A stretch of DNA of 14,647 nt, taken from contig CAYMGX010000102.1 in the NCBI GenBank assembly GCA_964390065.1, forward strand, positions 1 through 14,647, given 5' to 3'. Of the stretch, positions 1-7,801 are shown one piece after another. Position numbers and translations under genes: made by a program. The notes under the pieces are model-generated. The model was not told the origin of the DNA and did not search any database. It was given only the letters and a program-made list of their open reading frames with translations. How positions within the stretch are numbered: position 1 is the first letter of the stretch; the number at the start of each line of letters is the position of its first letter. This stretch comes from JAAZBG01 sp964390065 (lineage in GTDB: Bacteria; Fibrobacterota; Chitinivibrionia; Chitinivibrionales; Chitinispirillaceae).

Positions 1-2
1 AA

Positions 3-100
3 GGGCCAAGTTTACCTGCGGCACACCAAGTATCCGCTTACCGTTGCTCCCTTCCAGGCCTGGCGGGGTTCACAGCCTTTAGTTGCGCAGGGCCTGGCCC
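3..100 (-). ncRNA. ffs: Small signal recognition particle RNA (4.5S type)
   Basis: This is the RNA scaffold of the bacterial signal recognition particle; it binds Ffh and helps target nascent inner-membrane proteins to FtsY and the translocon. Read on the minus strand, the RNA begins GGGCCAGG and ends CTTGGCCC, which pair to close a hairpin of about 98 nt. The apical part contains the family-typical stretch GUGAACCCCGCCAGG, then a CCU-GGAA-GGG tetraloop stem and AGCAACGG, the Ffh M-domain binding site. The length fits the short form without an Alu domain. The 3' end lies only two bases from the window edge, so its terminator cannot be seen. No good -10/-35 pair is evident upstream, where an inverted repeat sits instead. 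Confidence 0.95.
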
Positions 101-110
101 GTATCTCTAA

Positions 111-134
111 ATCAACAACTATCTCATTGTTGAT
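111..134. repeat. 8-bp perfect inverted repeat upstream of the SRP RNA
   Basis: ATCAACAA (111-118) and TTGTTGAT (127-134) form a perfect inverted repeat around an 8-nt spacer. It lies 11 to 34 nt upstream of the presumed 5' end of the SRP RNA, across the place where its promoter elements should be. It could be an operator or a chance palindrome in AT-rich DNA. No T-tract follows on either strand, so it is not an intrinsic terminator. Confidence 0.4.
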
Positions 135-425
135 TACCATTTCAATTCGTCACCTCGTAAGGTTTCCATAAAATACATTTAGCCGTTCCAAATGGTATAA
201 AAATTGAATATTGAATGATCCTTTTAAAAGTTCTTGTAAAAGAATTTTGTCATGTGTTGATTTTATTTATACAATTATGTACTGCATCGCTAATCTTCAA
301 TCCACTCTTCCACTCAATAAGTAATTCCTATATCGTTTTAACCTATGGAATTAAAGTAACCACTCACACTAATAATATCATCGGACTTACACTTCTTACA
401 TAACATGTATTATTTGGTATACTAT

Positions 426-455
426 TTGCATTACATATTGGTTATTTATTATATA
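426..455 (+). promoter_or_regulatory. Candidate sigma-70-type promoter of the 108-aa gene
   Basis: TTGCAT (426-431) and TATATA (450-455) are separated by 18 nt. A start point near 462 would leave a leader of roughly 29 nt containing the GGAGG at 481-485. The region is AT-rich, so matches of this quality can arise by chance. Confidence 0.4.
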
Positions 456-490
456 AAGAGATGTTACCAGGAATTTTTCAGGAGGTATAT

Positions 491-817
491 ATGATTGTGG
501 TGAATCGGCTTACAGGCAACTCCATTGAAAACTCAAACCTTATCTCTACTGCTGAAAAGCTTGGTATTCATAGCATGTATGCTCTGGATGACCTGATTGT
601 GGAAGAGGACAATTCATTTCTTCTTCGCAACGGTGAAGTTGGTGATGAAATATTTCTGTATTATAACGAGGAAACTGATGAAGCCAAACGTGATGCTCTT
701 GTTTCAAGGGTTATTATTGATGGCGAATATCGTGGCCTGCATATAAAAATGCGTGGTTCATACAGTGCACATCAGGTGGTTAATGGTGATTCTCTTGAGC
801 TTGAATTAAAGGAATAA
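491..817 (+). CDS. Small protein of unknown function (108 aa)
   Basis: I do not recognise this protein. The start is set by a near-perfect SD, GGAGG at 481-485, 5 nt before the ATG at 491; an in-frame ATG at 461 has no SD and is less likely. The 108-residue product is acidic and soluble-looking, with no signal peptide or membrane segment. It begins MIVVNRLTGNSIENSN and ends in a run rich in Leu, Glu and Lys. Alternating hydrophobic residues in the second half (SRVIIDGEYRGLHIKMRG) suggest a beta-rich fold. It stands alone between the SRP RNA and the convergent rml end of the operon, and a strong intrinsic terminator follows immediately. The complete expression signals argue for a real, monocistronic gene. 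Confidence 0.8.
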   Translation: MIVVNRLTGNSIENSNLISTAEKLGIHSMYALDDLIVEEDNSFLLRNGEVGDEIFLYYNEETDEAKRDALVSRVIIDGEYRGLHIKMRGSYSAHQVVNGDSLELELKE

Positions 818-818
818 C

Positions 819-862
819 ACAGTAAATCCTTCACTTGTTATAGGATTTACTGTTACTTTTTT
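819..862 (+). terminator. Intrinsic terminator of the 108-aa gene
   Basis: A 12-bp perfect stem (819-830 with 842-853, starting ACAGTAAATCC) closes an 11-nt loop and is followed by TACTTTTTT. It begins two bases after the TAA stop. The opposite strand has no T-run after the stem, so it should act only on plus-strand transcription. Confidence 0.88.
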
Positions 863-1044
863 AAGCTCCAGTTTTTAAAATTGCCTTACCTGCAGCTTTT
901 GCAGCATTCCCGGACGGTGCAGAATCTCACCAATGTTTTGAACCGCGATCTGTAAATGTCATTAAATCCACAAAAGGCGCAAAAATCAAATACTGTAACA
1001 ATTTGTACTGATTCAAGAGCCATCCGGCAGATTCTTTTGTTACA

Positions 1045-2040
1045 TCATGATTTCTTTGGTAACAACTTCTCCCACCACCATTTATTCTCAACATACCACG
1101 TAATGGTATTTTTCAATCCATCTTTAAATTTTGTTGCCGGTTCCCATCCGAGTTCATTCTTTATTTTTGATGCATCAATTGCATAACGACGATCATGCCC
1201 CAGACGGTCCTGAACATATTTTATGAGACTTTCAGGTTTACCAAGCTCCGCCAGCAGCATTTTTACAATTTCGATATTTGTTTGTTCATTATTTCCACCA
1301 ATATTATAGACCTGTCCCGGAGTTCCCTTATTCAGTACAACATTGATCGCACTGCAATGATCCTCAACAAATAACCAGTCTCTTATGTTGAGACCATCAC
1401 CATAGACCGGAAGCTCGATATCACGAAGTGCATTGGTAATCATGAGTGGTATTAACTTTTCAGGAAACTGATAGGGACCATAGTTGTTTGAGCATCGTGT
1501 TATAATTGACGGAAAGTGATACGTTTCGTAGTATGCCCGGACAAGCAGATCACTCCCTGCTTTTGATGATGAATACGGGCTGTTTGGTGCTATCGGTGTT
1601 TCTTCAGTAAAATACCCTGTCGGACCAAGTGATCCATATACTTCATCAGTTGACACATGCACAAATCGCCTGCCCTCATAGTGCCCATTCCAATATTCTT
1701 TTGCAGTATGCAACAGGCACTGTGTTCCAAGTACATTGGTTGTTATGAATGTTTCGGGTCCGGTAATACTTCTGTCAACATGCGACTCTGCGGCAAAATG
1801 AATGACTGCTGAAAAATCATGCGTCTGGAACAGTTGTTTCAGCAGTTCCCTGTCGCATATATCTCCCTTTACGAAAGTGTATCGGGGGTCATTCTGGATA
1901 GTCAACAGATTATCGAGATTACCCGCATAGGTCATAAGGTCAAGATTAACAACTGCATAATCCGGATTGTTTTTCAAGAAAAGATGAATAAAATTTGAAC
2001 CAATAAATCCGGCTCCACCGGTGATTAGTGCTTTTTTCAA
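1045..2040 (-). CDS. rmlB: dTDP-glucose 4,6-dehydratase
   Basis: RmlB converts dTDP-D-glucose to dTDP-4-keto-6-deoxy-D-glucose, step two of dTDP-L-rhamnose synthesis, in the cytoplasm with bound NAD. The 331-residue extended short-chain dehydrogenase has the usual family length. Visible motifs are the Rossmann GGAGFIG (8-14), HFAAESHVDRSI (81-92), the catalytic TDE (131-133) and YSSSK with Tyr156 and Lys160. An AGGAG (2047-2051, minus strand) precedes the ATG by 6 nt. It is the last gene of the operon, 37 nt after rmlD, and converges on the 108-aa gene. No clear terminator follows: a 5-bp stem at 890-904 has a poor T-tract. A tryptophan cluster near the C-terminus is normal for the family. 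Confidence 0.96.
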   Translation of the reverse strand: MKKALITGGAGFIGSNFIHLFLKNNPDYAVVNLDLMTYAGNLDNLLTIQNDPRYTFVKGDICDRELLKQLFQTHDFSAVIHFAAESHVDRSITGPETFITTNVLGTQCLLHTAKEYWNGHYEGRRFVHVSTDEVYGSLGPTGYFTEETPIAPNSPYSSSKAGSDLLVRAYYETYHFPSIITRCSNNYGPYQFPEKLIPLMITNALRDIELPVYGDGLNIRDWLFVEDHCSAINVVLNKGTPGQVYNIGGNNEQTNIEIVKMLLAELGKPESLIKYVQDRLGHDRRYAIDASKIKNELGWEPATKFKDGLKNTITWYVENKWWWEKLLPKKS

Positions 2041-2077
2041 TTGAAACTCCTGAGTGTTATTATAAGTATTTTGTTAT

Positions 2078-2944
2078 TTACTGAATTGTTTTTTCAAGAC
2101 CGATATAACTGTTGAATGCATCTTTCCAATGTGGCATTACGTTCACTCCTGCGCTTTTTAGTCTGTCATTTTCCAGAACACTGAATTTCGGACGGGGAGC
2201 AGGACGTGGAAACTCCTCTGTTGTACAGGGATTAACAGGCGTAGTAATCCCGTATGCATCAACAATTGCCTTCGCAAAATCATACCATGTACATGAACCT
2301 TCCGACGTACAATGGAATACACCCTTTAAACCAAGATTCATTGTAGCAAAGATCTGGCTGCATACATCAACAGTCCAGGTTGGTGATCCGTATTGATCAT
2401 TAACTACTTTCAGGCCATCACTGGTACCCTGTTTTTTTAGCGCAGCATTTCTGATTGTTTTAACAAAATTATTTCCATACAATCCATATAACCATGCGAT
2501 CCGGTAAATCTGATAGTTTTCTGTATATTTTGCAATCTGCATCTCACCATCAAGTTTTGATTTCCCGTATTCAGTTGCCGGTGATGGAGTATCTGATTCA
2601 ACATACGGAGTCGTTTTTGTTCCATCAAAAACGTAATCGGTGCTGATATGAATCAGCTTAGCCTTTACACGCTGCGATTCCTGAGCGAGAATACCACAAC
2701 CATCAGCATTGACTTTAAAAGCAAGATCCTTTTTAGTCTCACAGTCATCAACAGCAGTGAACGCCGCACAATTGATTATTATTGATGGTCTTTCGGCATC
2801 GACAACAGACCGCACACTCCCCGTTTTTGTTATGTCAATATCAGGATAATCTATTCCCTTACATGTAAAACTTCTTTTTTCTGCCAGCTTCATCATATCA
2901 GTTCCAAGCTGCCCATTCGCCCCGACAATTAAAATCTTACTCAT
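2078..2944 (-). CDS. rmlD: dTDP-4-dehydrorhamnose reductase
   Basis: RmlD catalyses the last step of dTDP-L-rhamnose synthesis, reducing dTDP-4-keto-L-rhamnose with NAD(P)H. The 288-residue protein shows the nucleotide-binding GANGQLG (8-14), STDYVFDG (101-108), the catalytic YGKSK (126-130) and the C-terminal RPxxSVL-type motif near 251-257. All are typical of RmlD, and the length is usual. Its ATG overlaps the end of the upstream SLBB-FecR-LCP gene by 8 nt, which suggests translational coupling; an AGGAG lies about 11 nt upstream, inside that gene. RmlA and RmlC are not in the window and must be encoded elsewhere if the pathway is complete. A few related reductases act on other 4-keto sugars, but the RmlB neighbour favours rhamnose. 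Confidence 0.93.
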   Translation of the reverse strand: MSKILIVGANGQLGTDMMKLAEKRSFTCKGIDYPDIDITKTGSVRSVVDAERPSIIINCAAFTAVDDCETKKDLAFKVNADGCGILAQESQRVKAKLIHISTDYVFDGTKTTPYVESDTPSPATEYGKSKLDGEMQIAKYTENYQIYRIAWLYGLYGNNFVKTIRNAALKKQGTSDGLKVVNDQYGSPTWTVDVCSQIFATMNLGLKGVFHCTSEGSCTWYDFAKAIVDAYGITTPVNPCTTEEFPRPAPRPKFSVLENDRLKSAGVNVMPHWKDAFNSYIGLEKTIQ

Positions 2945-4517
2945 TACTCATTATTCTCCTGCATTCTTCTATTAACGGATCAAAACATTGACGAGAGTTT
3001 CTGTCTACCGTTTTTGATGGAATCGTATATTCCTTATACTTCCAGTCTGTTCTTTTTGTAAAATTTGAAAAAAAATCTATCATTTCCTGTGCATTGAGAC
3101 TTGACTCTGAGATGCTGATTATCTGTTCTGCAGACAGTAATGTCGGAATGAAATTTTTTCCCCTGAATTCATCAAACAATGCACGAAGTACCTGCGACTG
3201 ACGCAGGCTTGCATCAGGAATTCCACTGATAGCAGGTGACAGATACTGGATAACATGTTCGCTTGTTATTTTCTGGCGCCCTTTTGATATACCTAAAAAT
3301 GATGCTGCAGCTGCATCAACTTCTATTGTAACACCACCAAAAATGTCGATAATTTTTTCAATACCACCTCTTGATGTTGACAGGTACTTTTGAATTCGTG
3401 TATCAAAGATCCGCTCAATAAATGTTGAAGCAAAAACCGGACCTCCATACAAATATGCCTGATCAATAGTTGATAGATTTTGTGTAAACTGTTCGATAAG
3501 TAAAGATTGCGGTATCCGGATCAGATGTATGTCGCCTTTCTGTAGATTCGTTCTCACAAAGTAAAAAGTATTCGGTGCGACAGAGAAAAACATATTGAGC
3601 GAAGCATCTTTAGCAAGTGCGCCTGATTTGCTTTCTGTCAATTTCGAGAACTGTTCGCCTGCGCTGATATCGGGAGTAAGACGTGTAATCTGAAAGGGCC
3701 GCTCATCATCATAGATTGTCGCACTCTGCCCACTGATCATATTTGTTGATTCACTGCCAGCCCGTCGTTCCACAAGCAGCATACCATTCATGATATTAAC
3801 TACAACCTGATCATTTTGCACATCAAGCAGAAAATCAGCTCCAGACCCTGTAATTGTAAAAACAACAGAGCGGGTAAACACTCTGTATAGCTCATCTGCA
3901 TTAGAATAGACAATTTTGTGCCAGCAGGAACCATTACTTTGTGATAGTTCTGTCACATTTTTATTTTCAGATGGCTTGTTGATTTTTTCAAATGTTATAT
4001 CAGCAAAGTTATCGAGATCGATTCTTGAAAATGCATCAAGAGATAGCTCTGCCTGTGATGCCCCGCTGACCTGTACACGCTCTCCCGGAAGTATGGTACT
4101 CCCTGTTTGCAAAGCACTTGTTTTTCCGTCCACATGTGTCACCTGGACATCACCATAAAAGAACTCCACGTTTACATGTTCCTGCCGGTCAGTGACAATC
4201 ACCGGTTTTTCAAGTGTGCCGATACGTATACTCTGATTATTTCCTATTTGTGAAGACAGGTTAAGCACAGAAAGATCTGAGGTCGGCCGGACTCCTGCAA
4301 CCTTTAATATTTCAAATTGCGTTGTTCCTTCGGGAACCACATACCAACCCGGCTTACGAATATTACCTTCAATATTGATTCTATAAGTACTTATTGCCTG
4401 ACGTTTCCCGAACAACCCGGATTGCATTACAAGAGAGTATCCCTCAAATGCAATTCCGGTAATCAGTACCGCATATACAGCATAAGAAAACAGCCTTAGA
4501 CGTAAACTTACTGACAT
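2937..4517 (-). CDS. Membrane-anchored SLBB-FecR-LCP-like fusion protein
   Basis: The ATG at 4517 is chosen because AGGAG (4526-4530, minus strand) lies 8 nt upstream and the gene then starts 2 nt after the wzc stop. The frame extends to 4583, but that would overlap wzc by 64 nt without an SD. The 526-residue product has one N-terminal membrane segment (about 10-32). An SLBB domain follows (44-100, with GNIRKPGWYVVPEGTT), then a FecR-like beta domain (about 114-280). Residues 305-486 resemble LytR-CpsA-Psr (LCP) phosphotransferases: LIRIPQS, AYLYGGP (354-360), IFGGVTIEV, GRQKITSEHVIQYL (413-426) and LRQSQVL (438-444). LCP enzymes move lipid-linked glycans onto cell-wall acceptors. Here the usual IPRD arginine is Gln, and the YxRxR and first RxxRQ arginines appear to be missing, so binding or scaffolding without catalysis is possible. 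Domain calls are by eye. Confidence 0.8.
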   Translation of the reverse strand: MSVSLRLRLFSYAVYAVLITGIAFEGYSLVMQSGLFGKRQAISTYRINIEGNIRKPGWYVVPEGTTQFEILKVAGVRPTSDLSVLNLSSQIGNNQSIRIGTLEKPVIVTDRQEHVNVEFFYGDVQVTHVDGKTSALQTGSTILPGERVQVSGASQAELSLDAFSRIDLDNFADITFEKINKPSENKNVTELSQSNGSCWHKIVYSNADELYRVFTRSVVFTITGSGADFLLDVQNDQVVVNIMNGMLLVERRAGSESTNMISGQSATIYDDERPFQITRLTPDISAGEQFSKLTESKSGALAKDASLNMFFSVAPNTFYFVRTNLQKGDIHLIRIPQSLLIEQFTQNLSTIDQAYLYGGPVFASTFIERIFDTRIQKYLSTSRGGIEKIIDIFGGVTIEVDAAAASFLGISKGRQKITSEHVIQYLSPAISGIPDASLRQSQVLRALFDEFRGKNFIPTLLSAEQIISISESSLNAQEMIDFFSNFTKRTDWKYKEYTIPSKTVDRNSRQCFDPLIEECRRIMSNE

Positions 4518-4519
4518 AG

Positions 4520-7500
4520 TTACTGCTCCTGCCGAGAATCTTTTTCGCCAACAATTTTCCAGCCCTGCGCGCTTAACTGCCATACGATATCATAGGTTTT
4601 ACGCACACCGCTGTCATTAATTGTATAAACAAGCGTTTCAATAAATGAAACGCCTTTTTTTCCGGTTTCGATTTTTAGCAGTTTAACTTTCGGCATTGAC
4701 GGATCAGCAAATCGTAACATGGCTGTCCGCTTCCACTCGGAGAAAGTCCCGTTTACAGATCGAAACGATTTGCTATTGTAAAATGACAAATACCGTTCAA
4801 TGTCTCTTTTCGACATCGATTGAATCCACAAGCCGATAGTATCCGATAATCCCGAAGACTGAAAATCAACCGTGTCAACCCTGACATTTACATTTTCGGA
4901 ATCACGCTGCATACCTGAAAAAGAGGATGCAGCCATATCATTCGATAACCTGCTGCCTGAGGAGGAATCATTCTGCGCCCCGCCAAGACCAAGATACTGA
5001 ATCTTATCATCCCATGTAGTAACCGGTTTTTTATCCAAATAGAAAAGTGCTGCTGCAAGAGCCAGAAACAGGATTGTTAATATCCAGAAAAATTTCCTTG
5101 ACATAACATACCGTATTGAACTACTCAGGATTCCTGCATACCGAGGAATTTTATAAAAACCATTTTTTAAAGACTCACGCATATCTCTTTCAAGTTGTAA
5201 ACCGAATTCCCGAAAACTGAATTTATGAGAGTGATCATCCTCGTAACTGTATTTGTATGATGAATACCCGTAATATCCATAATAATAAGGATAGTATCCT
5301 CTTGACAGGTTAACACCATTAAGAATACCTCCAAAAATACGTGTCCCTATCCGTTTTAACTGGCTCTTTGCCTGACTTGCCGCTTTCAGAGGTGTCCAGA
5401 GCGTTCGCACTACCATAACGCAGCAATCAATTTTTGGTGCCATAGTTATCGTATCACTTACAGGAAGAAGCGCCGGCGAATCAAAAACAATATAATCAGC
5501 CTTATCCCGAATTTCCTCAAGCAGCAGATCAAAACGGTACGTTCCCAGTAGTTCTGCAGGATTATCAGGACGCTCCCCGGCCGTGACTATAAAAAGGTTG
5601 GGATGTGTTGTCGGTTTGATAATCTGATCAATTGTTGCCTTACCAAGCAGGTAATCTGAAAGTCCGATCTTTTTATCGACACCAAACAGGGAGTGTATTT
5701 GAGATCTTCTTAAATCAGCATCAACAAGAATCACTCTCTTATTATCAAGAGAAAATGTAATTGACAAATTAGCAGACAGTGTTGTTTTTCCTTCTCCCTT
5801 GATCGCGCTGCACACAATAAACGTTTTAAAATTATTCTGCGCTGCGATATGCTTTAAATTTGCTCTCAAAGCACGGAATGGCTCGAGTATTGTTTTGGCA
5901 AGATCACCTTCCTGATCCAGTAACACTTTCTCTGTTTCAATTTGCGGAACAACACCGAGCAGCGGCAATTCCAGTTCCCGCTCGACATCGCGCGGATCTT
6001 TAAGACTCTGATCAAGATATTCTATCAGCAACGCTAATGCAATTCCAAGAATGATACCAATTAAAATCCCGATTATTACATTGGCAAACCCCACCCTGGT
6101 TACTGCTTTACGCGGAGTCTCAGCCATTTCAAGAAGCTTCAGGTCGGATTCCTGCGAATCACGGCGGATTTTTACTTCCTCATACTTTGTCTTGAGCATA
6201 CGGAGGGTTTGAAGAATCGACTCTGTTTCGCGTTCAAGGTATGCATACTTTTGCTCAAGTGACGGCAATTGAAGAAGTTCATTATTGAGCCGTTCTATTA
6301 TTCTTTCCTGTGCGATCCGTTTTTGCTCAAGTGCAGAACGTTCAACGGTGAGATTAACAATCTCGTGAACCAGGGACTGACGAATCGGATTCTTTACAAA
6401 TGTTTTGCTTGATGCATCCCTTGATATACTGTCAATTGTCGCTACTTTTAAATTATCAATCTGCTGCCGAAGCATTTTGACTTTATAATGTTCGGTACTA
6501 TATTCGGCTGTCAACGAATTCAATTCAAGCTCAAGATCTGCGATTTTTTTCTGAAAAGGATCATTATACGTAAAAGACTGAACTATATCCAGTTCCTGCT
6601 TGCTTATTTGAGAGTTTATACCCTGAATTCGCTCTGTCACTTCGATTAATGACAACTGTGTCTGCTGAAGTGCGAGTTCCATATCAGAAATCTTTGACAC
6701 GGTGAGATTCGTTTCACTTGACAATTGTACCATCCGGTTTTCTTCTTTAAAAAACCGTAAATCGCTCTCTTTCTCATTCAGGTCTTTTTGAAGTTTGTCA
6801 ATTTGCATTTCCAGCTTGCTGATAAATCTTGAAAGTTCCTGAGAGTTTACATCCCGCCGGTAATCGATATAGGTATTACATAATTCGTTTAATACATCCC
6901 TTGCAAGCTCTGCATTGGAATTCTTAAATGACAATTCTATGATATCGTTTTTCTGACCATTGGTTTCACCCTGCTTTATCGTAATCCCCTCTCTGATAGA
7001 TTCAGGCGAAATACGTCTGCTAAGATTCTGCGAAACCATAGTCAGAACAGACTGCGATTTAAGTAACTCCAAATGTGTTGTAAATGCTTTTTCATAATTT
7101 CCTGAATACTGCGCTGATGATACATCCTTTAATAATTCCTGTGTATTTGGTTTGAATAAAAGACGGGCGAATCCGGTATAATACCGTGGTCCTGTCATAA
7201 ACCTGAATACCGAGAATACAGTCATCATAAGGATTACTGCAAGGACAACATTTTTGCGACGGAATATTATTTCTACATATTTGTAAAGATCAAAACTTTC
7301 CTCATCATCCTCAGTATCATCAAAAAAACGCTCCGGAAGGGTTTCTGCCGCGATTTTCTTTTCACTCTGATTTGATGCAGCCTTTGCTATCTTATCAATT
7401 CGGGTTGTACCGTTATTTTGAGAATCAACACCCTTAACCTGCTCATTAATAAGTAGCTCTGTATCCGGTGGAATTGATACTGGTTCTTTTGAAAGTGCTG

Positions 7501-7801
7501 CTATTTGAGCAGGTACCTGTTCCTTTAACATCTGAGATTCAAACTCAGAAACCTGAAACCCTGCTTTTTTTTGCCCTACCCTCAGTTCTTCAGGGGAGTT
7601 GTCATCAGGTGAATGCAGCAATTCCGTTTGTACGGGTTTACCCCTTTTTAATACTTCGTCCTGATAATCCGGCGCTTTATTTTCTCCATCTGACAATTCT
7701 TCCTTTATGTCTGCAGGGCTATCCGGAAGTGAAGACTTTTTGGTTTTCTCTTCATCAAGCTTTTGTATAATATCACCAAGACGGAATTTTTTTTTCATCA
7801 T
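4520..7801 (-). CDS. Wzc-like polysaccharide co-polymerase/BY-kinase with extra C-terminal periplasmic domain
   Basis: Wzc-type proteins control chain length and export of surface polysaccharides through cycles of tyrosine autophosphorylation. This one has 1093 residues; typical ones have about 700-750. Order: a hydrophilic, acidic cytoplasmic tail (1-175); TM1 (184-201); Wzz domain; long coiled coil (about 320-550) with a GNVR-type end (512-560); TM2 (572-594); and the BY-kinase domain. The kinase has Walker A GEGKTT (669-674), Walker A' VDADLRR (693-699) and Walker B IVFDSP (771-776). The tyrosine cluster (836-852, about ten Tyr) is normally the C-terminus. Here a third membrane segment (904-921) and a domain resembling NTF2-like/Cds6 C-terminal folds (about 985-1088, with WIQSMSKRDIERYLSFY and FSEWKR) follow, presumably periplasmic. 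The start overlaps the upstream stop as ATGA, with a weak SD. Confidence 0.92.
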   Translation of the reverse strand: MMKKKFRLGDIIQKLDEEKTKKSSLPDSPADIKEELSDGENKAPDYQDEVLKRGKPVQTELLHSPDDNSPEELRVGQKKAGFQVSEFESQMLKEQVPAQIAALSKEPVSIPPDTELLINEQVKGVDSQNNGTTRIDKIAKAASNQSEKKIAAETLPERFFDDTEDDEESFDLYKYVEIIFRRKNVVLAVILMMTVFSVFRFMTGPRYYTGFARLLFKPNTQELLKDVSSAQYSGNYEKAFTTHLELLKSQSVLTMVSQNLSRRISPESIREGITIKQGETNGQKNDIIELSFKNSNAELARDVLNELCNTYIDYRRDVNSQELSRFISKLEMQIDKLQKDLNEKESDLRFFKEENRMVQLSSETNLTVSKISDMELALQQTQLSLIEVTERIQGINSQISKQELDIVQSFTYNDPFQKKIADLELELNSLTAEYSTEHYKVKMLRQQIDNLKVATIDSISRDASSKTFVKNPIRQSLVHEIVNLTVERSALEQKRIAQERIIERLNNELLQLPSLEQKYAYLERETESILQTLRMLKTKYEEVKIRRDSQESDLKLLEMAETPRKAVTRVGFANVIIGILIGIILGIALALLIEYLDQSLKDPRDVERELELPLLGVVPQIETEKVLLDQEGDLAKTILEPFRALRANLKHIAAQNNFKTFIVCSAIKGEGKTTLSANLSITFSLDNKRVILVDADLRRSQIHSLFGVDKKIGLSDYLLGKATIDQIIKPTTHPNLFIVTAGERPDNPAELLGTYRFDLLLEEIRDKADYIVFDSPALLPVSDTITMAPKIDCCVMVVRTLWTPLKAASQAKSQLKRIGTRIFGGILNGVNLSRGYYPYYYGYYGYSSYKYSYEDDHSHKFSFREFGLQLERDMRESLKNGFYKIPRYAGILSSSIRYVMSRKFFWILTILFLALAAALFYLDKKPVTTWDDKIQYLGLGGAQNDSSSGSRLSNDMAASSFSGMQRDSENVNVRVDTVDFQSSGLSDTIGLWIQSMSKRDIERYLSFYNSKSFRSVNGTFSEWKRTAMLRFADPSMPKVKLLKIETGKKGVSFIETLVYTINDSGVRKTYDIVWQLSAQGWKIVGEKDSRQEQ

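Larger units (their letters stand above)
101..490. other. AT-rich intergenic spacer
   Basis: This 390-base spacer separates the SRP RNA from the small gene at 491. It holds the inverted repeat at 111-134 and a plausible plus-strand promoter at 426-455. A 62-codon open frame at 215-403 lacks an SD and has hydrophobic, low-complexity content, so it is not supported as a gene. No tRNA-like fold or mobile-element end was noticed. Confidence 0.6.

Noticed and set aside
215..403. 62-codon open frame in the spacer after the SRP RNA
   Set aside because: It has no SD, its composition is simply that of AT-rich spacer, and no promoter or terminator is arranged around it.
890..904. Hairpin CTGCA-GCTTT-TGCAG as terminator of the rml operon
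   Set aside because: The stem is only 5 bp and the minus-strand T-tract after it is short and distant.
886..1023. 45-codon minus-strand frame after rmlB (cysteine-rich end, CCKSCR)
   Set aside because: It has no real SD and no recognisable family. A second frame in the same stretch also looks protein-like, so neither is convincing.
4518..4583. Longer start for the SLBB-FecR-LCP gene
   Set aside because: It would overlap wzc by 64 nt, lacks an SD and puts charged residues before the membrane anchor; the ATG at 4517 has AGGAG at ideal spacing.
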